A stretch of DNA of 5,013 nucleotides from an uncultured bacterium (GTDB lineage: Bacteria; Bacteroidota; Bacteroidia; Bacteroidales; Bacteroidaceae). The notes below the pieces were generated by a model. It was not told the DNA's origin. It saw only the letters and a list, made by a program, of their open reading frames with translations, and did no database searches. The position numbers and the translations under genes are program-made. The stretch is from the NCBI GenBank assembly GCA_905216025.1, contig CAJMSE010000038.1, forward strand, positions 1 through 5,013. Reading direction: 5' to 3'. Shown piece after piece: positions 1 to 5,013 of this stretch. Each line of letters begins with the position of its first letter. Within the stretch, counting starts at the first letter, position 1.

Positions 1-43
1 ATGGGGATATAATGTCTTTATCCATAAACCATGAATACCATAT
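1..43. other. Left edge, no gene assigned
   Basis: The first bases show no recognisable coding frame, promoter box or RNA. The region is moderately AT-rich and likely intergenic, beyond the 3' end of the operon and the left structured repeat. Confidence 0.4.
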
Positions 44-71
44 CAGCCCGTGAATTAGCCCTTACGGGCTG
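44..71. repeat. 8-bp inverted repeat overlapping the left element's hairpin
   Basis: CAGCCCGT at 44-51 is the exact reverse complement of ACGGGCTG at 64-71, with a 12-nt loop. The second arm also contains the GGGCT used by the element's own AGCCC/GGGCT hairpin (57-70), so the two foldings exclude each other. The pairing is read directly from sequence; any function is inference. Confidence 0.6.
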
Positions 72-99
72 CGGACAAAGACAAGACTCTGTCCCTACA
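55..99 (-). repeat. Structured intergenic repeat, left copy (short form)
   Basis: On the minus strand this reads TGTAGGGACA, then GAGTCTTGTCTTTGTCC, then GCAGCCCGTAAGGGCTAA. It matches the right copy except for the missing 23-bp segment and a few substitutions. Two arms are visible: GGACA with TGTCC, and AGCCC-GTAA-GGGCT with a GNRA-type loop. It lies downstream of the DUF3108 stop and could be transcribed as part of the operon's 3' region. Confidence 0.8.
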
Positions 100-103
100 A
101 CTT

Positions 104-122
104 AATCCGGACTCCGCGGATT
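104..122 (-). terminator. Possible operon terminator hairpin
   Basis: AATCCG (104-109) and CGGATT (117-122) form a 6-bp stem around a 7-nt loop, 37-55 bases beyond the stop of the DUF3108 gene. On the minus strand the stem is followed by AAGTTG, not a strong U tract; the T run (121-124) sits on the plus-strand side. It may therefore serve a plus-strand transcript, or be a weak or accessory signal. The structured repeat that follows at 55-99 could contribute to stopping. Confidence 0.35.
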
Positions 123-158
123 TTCTGCTGAGCCGTAGCCTGATGTGTCTCTCCGCCT

Positions 159-1004
159 CTATTTCATCTTCGAGGTCATCGGGTTCCGCACTCCCTTGTA
201 TCCCTTGAGGAATGCCTTTGCCGAACCGAAGCTGAGGAACATGTCAAGCCGCACGGGGATGTGGTTGGTGTCGTCGGTGATGTAGAACCTTATCAGCTCG
301 TGGTTCTTGCCGTCCTCGCGCTCGATGAACGAGAACACGAGGCACCGGTATTTGTCGTTCGTGCCTTCCATCTTGAACGTCTCCTTGCCGCGATATTTAA
401 GCCATGAGTTCGAGAGATGCTTCGCGTCGCTTATCGGCATGGGGATGTTTTGCCCCTTCTTGAATTTCGATGAGTCGAAGTTGCGTGCCCGGAGGAAGAT
501 GCTCATCATGTCGTAGATGCACTTCTTGTGCTCCGTTTCCTTCCACACGTGCTTGCCGTCGTTCTCTATGCGGTGCTGCTTCAGGTGGCAGTTGCCGTTC
601 GGATAGCTGTACCACAGTTCGTCGACGTAGTATCTGCTGCCTTCGCGCGCACCCTTGCGGAAGTATAGCGGCGACAGTCCGGCATCGCAGTAGGACAGCA
701 GCGTGTCGCGCATCATGAACACTTTGTCGAGTTTGTTGTTGCCCCGGGTTATCAGGCTGGTGCGGTAGGCTTTCTTGCCGTCGTATACCGAGCTCACCGT
801 GCTCATCGAGGCGGTGCCCACCTTCATCCAGATGAACTTCCAGTTGAAGAACAGGTCGTAGTAGAGGAACTCGCCCGATTTGAACGCCGTGTTCTCAATG
901 CCGCACTGCGCGGCGGCCGTTCCTATCGAGAGCCGCGGGCTTGCGGCAATCATCTGTATGGCTGTCATCAGTATGACGAGCGCTGTTCTGTGGTTCTTTC
1001 TCAT
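159..1004 (-). CDS. DUF3108 domain-containing exported protein
   Basis: A 281-residue protein resembling the DUF3108 family of Bacteroidota; no biochemical function is established for it. Residues 1-32 look like a Sec signal peptide: basic MRKNHR, a hydrophobic stretch over about residues 8-21, and an Ala-Ala-Ala (30-32) that fits signal peptidase I cleavage before Gln33. Cys34 follows at once, but the preceding AAAQ is a poor lipobox, so a soluble periplasmic protein is likelier than a lipoprotein. The DUF3108-like body spans about residues 42-272, opening with FKSGEFLYYDLFFNWKF and closing with the stretch IPVRLDMFLSFGSAKAFLKG (249-268), which I take as the family's conserved C-terminal part. 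It is rich in aromatic residues and beta-like, as expected for a periplasmic beta-sheet protein. It is the last gene of the cluster, 59 nt after the lipoprotein gene, with no promoter box visible in the gap. The stop is TAG. The family call is from remembered pattern; the reading frame itself is secure. Confidence 0.9.
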   Translation of the reverse strand: MRKNHRTALVILMTAIQMIAASPRLSIGTAAAQCGIENTAFKSGEFLYYDLFFNWKFIWMKVGTASMSTVSSVYDGKKAYRTSLITRGNNKLDKVFMMRDTLLSYCDAGLSPLYFRKGAREGSRYYVDELWYSYPNGNCHLKQHRIENDGKHVWKETEHKKCIYDMMSIFLRARNFDSSKFKKGQNIPMPISDAKHLSNSWLKYRGKETFKMEGTNDKYRCLVFSFIEREDGKNHELIRFYITDDTNHIPVRLDMFLSFGSAKAFLKGYKGVRNPMTSKMK

Positions 1005-1063
1005 GAGCTTTGCTTTTTTAGTTGATAGATGGGAGAGTCCGTGGGCGTGCCGTCGGCTTGCCG

Positions 1064-3001
1064 TCAGTGGGTGACATCCTTGTTGTAGGGTATCCCGAGG
1101 TCTCTTGCCCTGTCTGCGTTACGGTTTCTCCGTTTCCTTTCCTGTTCCGGTTTCTGCTTCGTTATGGCGCCTGGCTTCTGCCTTACGGTGGGCACCGCCG
1201 TCACGTTCCAGTTGTGCGAGATGTCCCATTTGGCCTTGCATTCAATCTCTTTCGGGTCGTACCACACCATCTCGGGCTGCCTGCCGGCGGCGAAGTCGCC
1301 TGTATCCCATTTCCCGTTGCCGTTGCTGTCGGCGAAGGCGCACAGGTAATACTTTCCCGGACTGATGTAGTAGAAGTCTGCCGTGCCTCCCTTGGCGCGT
1401 GCCTGCTTCATCACCGCTCCCGAGCCGTTGAGCAGCTGCACGATGACGGTGGTGTCTTCGGTGCCGCTCAGGTTCACCGTGAGCGAGCCGAACACGTCTT
1501 CCGACTGCACGGCGAGTCCTTTCTTTATCGGTTTCGACACGAGTCCGTAGATGTCTTCAAATGCCGCCGAGTCTATCTCGAGGCTGTATTCCACTCCCGG
1601 CCGCCACTCCGCGAGCAGCGTATAGCCGCGCAGCTTGTTCTTCGTGGGCCGCAGTTCGAAGCGCGCGCGGTACCACAGCGTGTCTATCTTGGAGTATAGA
1701 TGGATGGCCGAAGTGTCGCAGCGTGCCAGCGGAACGGGCATCTCCATGTATATGTTCTTGTCCGGCGGCATCGACGGCGGCATCTTTATGTCGGGCACGA
1801 GGAAGTCCGGCGGCATGACGGAGTCGTACGGCTCGCCCTTCTTTTTGGCCTTCTCCTGCTCCTTCTGCCATTTCTCCAGGTTCTTCTCCAGTTCCTTCAT
1901 GCGTCTGGCATACGGCACCTTGGCGATGGCCTCGATGGTGTCTGTACGGCTGACGAGCAGTCCGGTGGTGTCTGTCATGAGATATCTCGCCTCCATGCGG
2001 AGCGTGTCCTGGTTGACGAGTGCCGTGTCGCGGAGCCAGTATACCACGGTGTCGCGCTTCTCGGAAGCCTCCACGATGAATGCGTCCGCGGCGTCGAAGT
2101 TCAGTCCCTTTATCTCCGGCAGGCTGTCGCTGCCGTAGCTGAAGTAGAATCCTATCTTGCGGTGGTCCTGCCGTTCGGTCTTCAGCAGGTAGCGGTCGGT
2201 CTGCGGCACGCTGAATGCGAGCAGCGTGACGTCGTCCGGGTAGTAGTGTATGTATGACACGCGGATGATGGAGTCTATCCTCAGCGAGTCGCGCCAGATG
2301 GTGTCCTGCCTGATGTCGGGCCGGCACGAGGGCTCCACCGTGGCTGCGGTGAAGGCCATCATCTCGCTCTTCTGGCTGTACATGTAGTTTCCGTCGGCAT
2401 CCTGAAGTGCGTAGACGCGGTATGTTCCCGGTGCCACGCCCTTGATGGTGAAGCGTCCGCGGCTGTCGGTGCGCGACACGCGCATCATCGGCTTCGTGGT
2501 GAATGCCGTGTCCGCCATGTCGTCGTAGAGGCCCACGAGTATGCCCTTCACCGGTTCGAGGTTCTCCGCTTCGAGCACGTTGCCCGACACTTCGAGCGTG
2601 TCGATGTGTCCGCCGGTGGCGAAGCTGTATGTGTAGTTGCCCATCGGGTTGCCCTCGTTGTTGTCGGTGATGGCGTCGGAGAAGTCTATCGTGTATGTGA
2701 CGTTGGCCTTGAGCGTGTCTTTCAGTTCGACGAGTATGCGCTTTCCGGCCGCCTTTATCTCCGGCGGCTCTATCTGCGGGGGCGACACCACGACCTTGTT
2801 CTGTGCGTCTTCGAGCTTTATGAACTCGTCGAACGTGATGGCAATCTTCCTGCCGCTCACGTCCGTGCCCCTGTCTGCGGGCGACGTGTGCACTATTTTC
2901 GGCGGCGTGTCGTCGTACCATCCGCCGTCGGGCTGCCCCATCCGGGCGCACGAGGTCATCAGTGCCAGTGCTGCCAGTGCCGCTGTCTTGAGTCTTTTCA
3001 T
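1064..3001 (-). CDS. Ig-like (SbsA/Big_5-type) domain lipoprotein
   Basis: A 645-residue predicted lipoprotein. The N-terminus MKRLKTAALAALALMTSC ends in a lipobox with Cys18 as the lipidated residue. The residues after it (ARMGQPDGG) are not the acidic run typical of Bacteroidota surface-export signals, so periplasm-facing anchoring is at least as likely. Residues about 29-130 form an SbsA/Big_5-type Ig-like domain: the DDTPPKIVHTSPADRGTDV opening, then ITFDEFIKL (55-63), and the closing YTYSFATG. Residues about 135-210 resemble a carboxypeptidase-regulatory-like or SpaA-like beta-sandwich (TDSRGRFTIKGVAPGTYRVY, 178-197) followed by DADGN. A charged Lys/Glu helix at 366-389 may be a short coiled coil, leading into a Pro/Met-rich linker (396-423). 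The C-terminal part (about 500-600) has another small beta domain with an Asp/Asn loop DSNGNGKWDTGDF (558-570), possibly calcium binding. The last 38 residues are very basic. Its ATG overlaps the stop of the GH3 gene. Role unknown; structural or adhesive envelope functions are only inference. Confidence 0.9.
   Translation of the reverse strand: MKRLKTAALAALALMTSCARMGQPDGGWYDDTPPKIVHTSPADRGTDVSGRKIAITFDEFIKLEDAQNKVVVSPPQIEPPEIKAAGKRILVELKDTLKANVTYTIDFSDAITDNNEGNPMGNYTYSFATGGHIDTLEVSGNVLEAENLEPVKGILVGLYDDMADTAFTTKPMMRVSRTDSRGRFTIKGVAPGTYRVYALQDADGNYMYSQKSEMMAFTAATVEPSCRPDIRQDTIWRDSLRIDSIIRVSYIHYYPDDVTLLAFSVPQTDRYLLKTERQDHRKIGFYFSYGSDSLPEIKGLNFDAADAFIVEASEKRDTVVYWLRDTALVNQDTLRMEARYLMTDTTGLLVSRTDTIEAIAKVPYARRMKELEKNLEKWQKEQEKAKKKGEPYDSVMPPDFLVPDIKMPPSMPPDKNIYMEMPVPLARCDTSAIHLYSKIDTLWYRARFELRPTKNKLRGYTLLAEWRPGVEYSLEIDSAAFEDIYGLVSKPIKKGLAVQSEDVFGSLTVNLSGTEDTTVIVQLLNGSGAVMKQARAKGGTADFYYISPGKYYLCAFADSNGNGKWDTGDFAAGRQPEMVWYDPKEIECKAKWDISHNWNVTAVPTVRQKPGAITKQKPEQERKRRNRNADRARDLGIPYNKDVTH
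2998..3001 (-). other. ATGA stop/start overlap (translational coupling)
   Basis: On the minus strand the four bases ATGA hold both the ATG of the lipoprotein gene (3001-2999) and the TGA stop of the GH3 gene (3000-2998). Such overlaps usually mean one transcript and ribosome hand-over between the genes. There is no separate leader for the lipoprotein gene. Confidence 0.93.
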
Positions 3002-4515
3002 CCTTCGCCGTTGTTCAGTTTCATCATCTGCTCGATGGTGTCGCGGCTGTTGCTCAGCCTCGGTATCTTGTGCTGGCCGCCGAGCTTGCCCTTCAGCTTG
3101 AGCCAGTCGTTGAACAGTCCCGGCCTTGCCTCCACTATCTCGAGGTGCTGCAGGGTGATGTCCTTATACCGCTTGGCCTCGTAGTCGCTGTTAATCTCCT
3201 GCAGCCGGCGGTCGAGCAGGGCTGCGAAGCGTGCCGTGTCGTCGGGCTTGCGGGCGAACTCTATGAGCCACTGGTGGCGGCAGCGCGCCTTGTCGTCCAT
3301 GAACACCGGTGCCGCCGTATACTCGCTCACCTCGGCTCCCGTGGCGGCGCAGGCGTAGGCCAGTCCCTGTTCGGCGTTGTCTACGATGAGTTCCTCGCCG
3401 AAGGCGTTGATGAAGTGCTTGGTGCGGCCCGTTATTATGAACTTGTAGGGGTTGGTGGAGGTGAAGCTGACGGTGTCTCCGAGCACGTAGCGCCACAGTC
3501 CGCACGATGTCGATATCACCATTGCGTAGTTCTTTCCCTTCTCCACTCCCCACAGCGGGACAACCGTCTGGCGGTCCGTGCCGAAGCTGTCCATCGGTAT
3601 GAACTCGTAGAACACCCCGTAGTCGAGCATCAGAAGCATCGCCTTATCGGCCGGATCGCTCTGTATTCCGAAGAATCCTTCGCTCGCGTTGTACGTCTCC
3701 ATGTATTTCATCGAGGGCGAGGTGATGAGCTGTTCGTACTGGCTGCGGTATGGCGTGAAGGCCACGCCGCCGTGGAAGAACACCTCTATATTGGGCCAAA
3801 CCTCCTCGAGATGCGTCTTGCCCGACAGTTCCATGACCCTCGTCAGCACCGAGAGCATCCACGAGGGCACGCCGCTCAGGTTGGTGATGTTCTTCCCGAT
3901 GGTCTCCCGTGCTATGCGGTCGCGCTTCACTTCGAAGTCGGAGAGCAGTGCCGTCTGCTTGCCCGGCACGCGCACGAGGTTCACCAGCGGGTTGATGTTC
4001 TCTATCAGTATGGCGCTGAGGTCGCCCACGAGGCTGTCCCTTACGTTGTAGTTAGGCGAGTGGCTGCCGCCGAGAATCAGTCCCTTGCCGTCGAACATGC
4101 GGCTCTTCGGATTGTTCCTCAGATAGAGGGCCACCACGTCCTTGCCTCCCTTGTAGTGCAGGTCTTTGAGTCCTTCGGCGCTCACGGGGATGAACTTGCT
4201 CTTGTCGTTCGTCGTTCCCGACGACTTGGCATACCACCGCACCTTGCCCGGCCAGAGGATGTCGCGCTCTCCGTGGCGCATGCGGTCGATGTCGCCCTTG
4301 AGCTCTTCGTATGTGTTTACGGGCGTGTTCCTTGCGAAATCGTCGTAGCCCGCCGTCTTGTCAAACAGATGGTTGCGTCCGTATTCCGTGTCTTTGGCAT
4401 GCGCCAGCAGCCTCTGCAGCGTCTTGCGCTGCAGCATCTCCCCGTCGCTTATATGCTTTTCCAGCTCTTTCTGCCTGTGCAGAAAGGCGTTCCGCACGAT
4501 TCCTGTTATGCTCAT
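2998..4515 (-). CDS. GH3 auxin-responsive-promoter family acyl-adenylating amide synthetase
   Basis: A 505-residue member of the GH3 family, within the ANL (acyl-CoA synthetase/luciferase-like) adenylating enzymes. Characterised plant members use ATP to adenylate a carboxylic acid and then join it to an amino acid; the substrates of this one are unknown. The signatures are in order: ATP-binding SSGTTNDKSKFIPVS (98-112), YNASEG (275-280), YVLGD (343-347), GRTKHFINAFGEEL (363-376), and C-terminal GQHKIPR (480-486), whose Lys483 matches the conserved lysine of the plant GQxKxPR motif. No signal peptide is seen, so it is cytosolic. Length is normal for bacterial members. I chose the start at 4515 (MSITGIVRNAF): the frame stays open for 81 more codons to 4758, but that part runs through degenerate repeats and the promoter box and has no GH3-like content. 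The stop TGA overlaps the ATG of the lipoprotein gene, so the two are probably translationally coupled. Confidence 0.95.
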   Translation of the reverse strand: MSITGIVRNAFLHRQKELEKHISDGEMLQRKTLQRLLAHAKDTEYGRNHLFDKTAGYDDFARNTPVNTYEELKGDIDRMRHGERDILWPGKVRWYAKSSGTTNDKSKFIPVSAEGLKDLHYKGGKDVVALYLRNNPKSRMFDGKGLILGGSHSPNYNVRDSLVGDLSAILIENINPLVNLVRVPGKQTALLSDFEVKRDRIARETIGKNITNLSGVPSWMLSVLTRVMELSGKTHLEEVWPNIEVFFHGGVAFTPYRSQYEQLITSPSMKYMETYNASEGFFGIQSDPADKAMLLMLDYGVFYEFIPMDSFGTDRQTVVPLWGVEKGKNYAMVISTSCGLWRYVLGDTVSFTSTNPYKFIITGRTKHFINAFGEELIVDNAEQGLAYACAATGAEVSEYTAAPVFMDDKARCRHQWLIEFARKPDDTARFAALLDRRLQEINSDYEAKRYKDITLQHLEIVEARPGLFNDWLKLKGKLGGQHKIPRLSNSRDTIEQMMKLNNGEG

Positions 4516-4523
4516 AATGATTG

Positions 4524-4531
4524 CAAAGATA
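4524..4531 (-). promoter_or_regulatory. Bacteroidota-type -7 box TATCTTTG before the GH3 gene
   Basis: On the minus strand TATCTTTG matches the TAnnTTTG -7 consensus used by the primary sigma factor of Bacteroidota. Only CAATCATT (8 nt) separates it from the ATG at 4515, so the transcript should begin with a very short leader or none. I find no good TTG-type -33 element at the usual distance. A tract rich in A and T lies upstream at about 4551-4578 and could help polymerase binding. This is the only box of this type I see ahead of the three genes, so it is the likely operon promoter. Inferred from motif and position only. Confidence 0.65.
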
Positions 4532-4593
4532 CGGCAAACTTTTGTAAGTATGCTCCTTTTTACTATTTTTAAATATAGGATGCCGCCCCCGCG

Positions 4594-4812
4594 GGCAGCC
4601 CATGGCGGTGCCGCGAGGCCGTTCTGATGGTGTAACGGGCAGCCCGTGAAGGTGTAACGAGGCAGTTTTGAAGGTGTAATCAGTAGCCCGTGAAGGTGTA
4701 ATCGGTTGCCTGCGGATGTATTGCGGTTGCTTTCAAACGCGTTTGTGCCAGCTACCAAAAGTGTTTCTGCCCGCTGTCAAAAGTGTTTTTGAGAGCTATC
4801 AAAATACTTGTT
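4594..4812. repeat. Degenerate tandem array, about ten units of 21-23 bp
   Basis: Reading the plus strand, units start at about 4594, 4617, 4638, 4661, 4683, 4705, 4726, 4747, 4769 and 4792. The clearest are at 4638-4660 and 4683-4704, built around AGCCCGTGAAGGTGTAA. The unit at 4661 keeps GAAGGTGTAA and the one at 4617 keeps GATGGTGTAAC. From 4726 on, the units change to a CAAA-N-TTTG type: CAAACGCGTTTG (a perfect 12-bp palindrome at 4734-4745), CAAAAGTGTTTCTG, CAAAAGTGTTTTTG and CAAAATACTTG. Neighbouring units are diverged and there is no constant-repeat/unique-spacer pattern, so it is not CRISPR. A period of 21-23 bp is not a multiple of three throughout, which argues against a coding repeat. 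The array lies directly upstream of the operon promoter. Function unknown. Confidence 0.7.
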
Positions 4813-4838
4813 AATTTCCTTTCCGCAGGTCTGCGCCG
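4813..4838. other. Spacer with short palindrome between array and right repeat
   Basis: This short stretch separates the tandem array from the right structured repeat. It contains CGCAG-GT-CTGCG (4825-4835 region), a short inverted repeat with too small a loop to fold stably as RNA; as DNA it could be a binding site. No gene or promoter box is visible. Confidence 0.3.
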
Positions 4839-4906
4839 TGTAGGGACATATTTTTCGCTTCGCTCAAGCACTCGTCTTGTATTTGTCCGCAGCCCGCAAG
4901 GGCTAA
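4839..4906 (+). repeat. Structured intergenic repeat, right copy (long form)
   Basis: Begins TGTAGGGACA and ends TTTGTCCGCAGCCCGCAAGGGCTAA on the plus strand (described here in two overlapping parts: TTTGTCCGCAGCCC and AGCCCGCAAGGGCTAA). GGACA near the start can pair with TGTCC at 4884-4888. Next to it AGCCC-GCAA-GGGCT (4891-4904) forms a short hairpin with a GNRA-type loop. Compared with the left copy it carries about 23 extra bases after TGTAGGGACA, including GCTTCGCTCAAGC (a GCTT/AAGC hairpin). The matching element lies in inverted orientation at 55-99. Together they bracket the operon and its promoter region. Confidence 0.8.
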
Positions 4907-5013
4907 CATAATGACAAAAAAGACCTACCGTTTCATATTTATATCAGCACCCTCACGCCATATAAAACAAATCATAACAATTTAATATCAAAAACCGAAG
5001 AAACAGGTTAGAC
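4907..5013. other. AT-rich right edge, no gene assigned
   Basis: This edge is clearly more AT-rich than the genes and looks intergenic. A 24-codon plus-strand frame exists at 4911-4985 (MTKKTYRFIFISAPSRHIKQ, then four more residues) but it has no recognisable content, and its length is expected by chance. I found no convincing TAnnTTTG box on either strand. It may be the leader region of a plus-strand gene beyond the window, but nothing here proves that. Confidence 0.4.

Noticed and set aside
1022..2257. Plus-strand frames opposite the lipoprotein gene (1022-1699 and 1700-2257)
   Set aside because: Both are antisense shadows of a supported gene and contain no recognisable motif.
1557..2951. 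464-codon open frame on the minus strand, out of frame with the lipoprotein gene
   Set aside because: Its translation is rich in Arg, His and Gly and lacks domain features, typical of a shifted frame in GC-rich DNA. The 645-residue frame has a lipobox and Ig-like domains.
2961..2985. Short repeat AGTGCCAGTGCTGCCAGTG inside the lipoprotein gene
   Set aside because: It encodes the Ala/Leu-rich signal peptide core, and the repetition follows from codon choice for a low-complexity hydrophobic stretch.
3070..4572. 500-codon open frame on the plus strand, antisense to the GH3 gene
   Set aside because: It mirrors a well-supported GH3 gene. Long antisense frames are expected in GC-rich coding DNA, and its translation is low-complexity with no recognisable domain.
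4516..4758. 81-codon N-terminal extension of the GH3 protein, starting at 4758
   Set aside because: The stretch runs through the tandem array and the promoter box, has no GH3-like content, and the downstream ATG at 4515 gives a protein of normal family length.
4594..4812. CRISPR array
   Set aside because: The units abut with no unique spacers, they diverge from each other, and no cas gene is present.
55..4906. Transposon or insertion sequence bounded by the inverted repeats
   Set aside because: There is no transposase, integrase or other mobility gene between them, and no target duplication was seen beside the copies. The repeats look like dispersed structured intergenic elements instead.
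4911..4985. 24-codon plus-strand peptide gene
   Set aside because: It has no recognisable domain, promoter or ribosome binding site, and this length is common by chance in AT-rich DNA.

Overview
The window looks like a chromosomal segment of a member of the Bacteroidota, most likely the order Bacteroidales. A high-GC Prevotella-like relative is possible, but the genus is a guess. The pointers are a GH3-family adenylating enzyme of the bacterial Bacteroidota type, an SbsA-type Ig-like lipoprotein, a DUF3108 protein, a TAnnTTTG-type -7 promoter box, and no clear Shine-Dalgarno sequences at the starts. The coding DNA is GC-rich by eye and the outer edges are AT-rich.

Layout: all three genes are on the minus strand, so transcription runs from right to left. 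The first is a 505-aa GH3-family acyl-adenylate/amide synthetase (2998-4515), with a TATCTTTG promoter box only 8 nt before its ATG. Its stop overlaps the start of a 645-aa Ig-like lipoprotein (1064-3001) in an ATGA junction. After a 59-nt gap comes a 281-aa exported DUF3108 protein (159-1004). A hairpin at 104-122 may end the transcript. The set reads as one operon: a cytosolic acyl-activating enzyme followed by two envelope proteins. What it makes or transports cannot be told from sequence.

The non-coding flanks are the least ordinary part. Positions 4594-4812, just upstream of the promoter, hold about ten degenerate units of 21-23 bp. The operon is bracketed by two copies of one structured intergenic repeat in inverted orientation (55-99 and 4839-4906), both pointing outward. 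Each copy has a GGACA/TGTCC arm and an AGCCC-GNAA-GGGCT hairpin. The end of this element (GCAGCCCGTAAGGGCTAA) closely resembles the array unit (GCAGCCCGTGAAGGTGTAA), so array and element may be related. The left copy can also form a competing 8-bp stem with sequence next to it.

I see no RNA genes, CRISPR array, transposase, integrase, phage gene or defence gene. The outermost bases (1-43 and 4907-5013) hold nothing I can assign.
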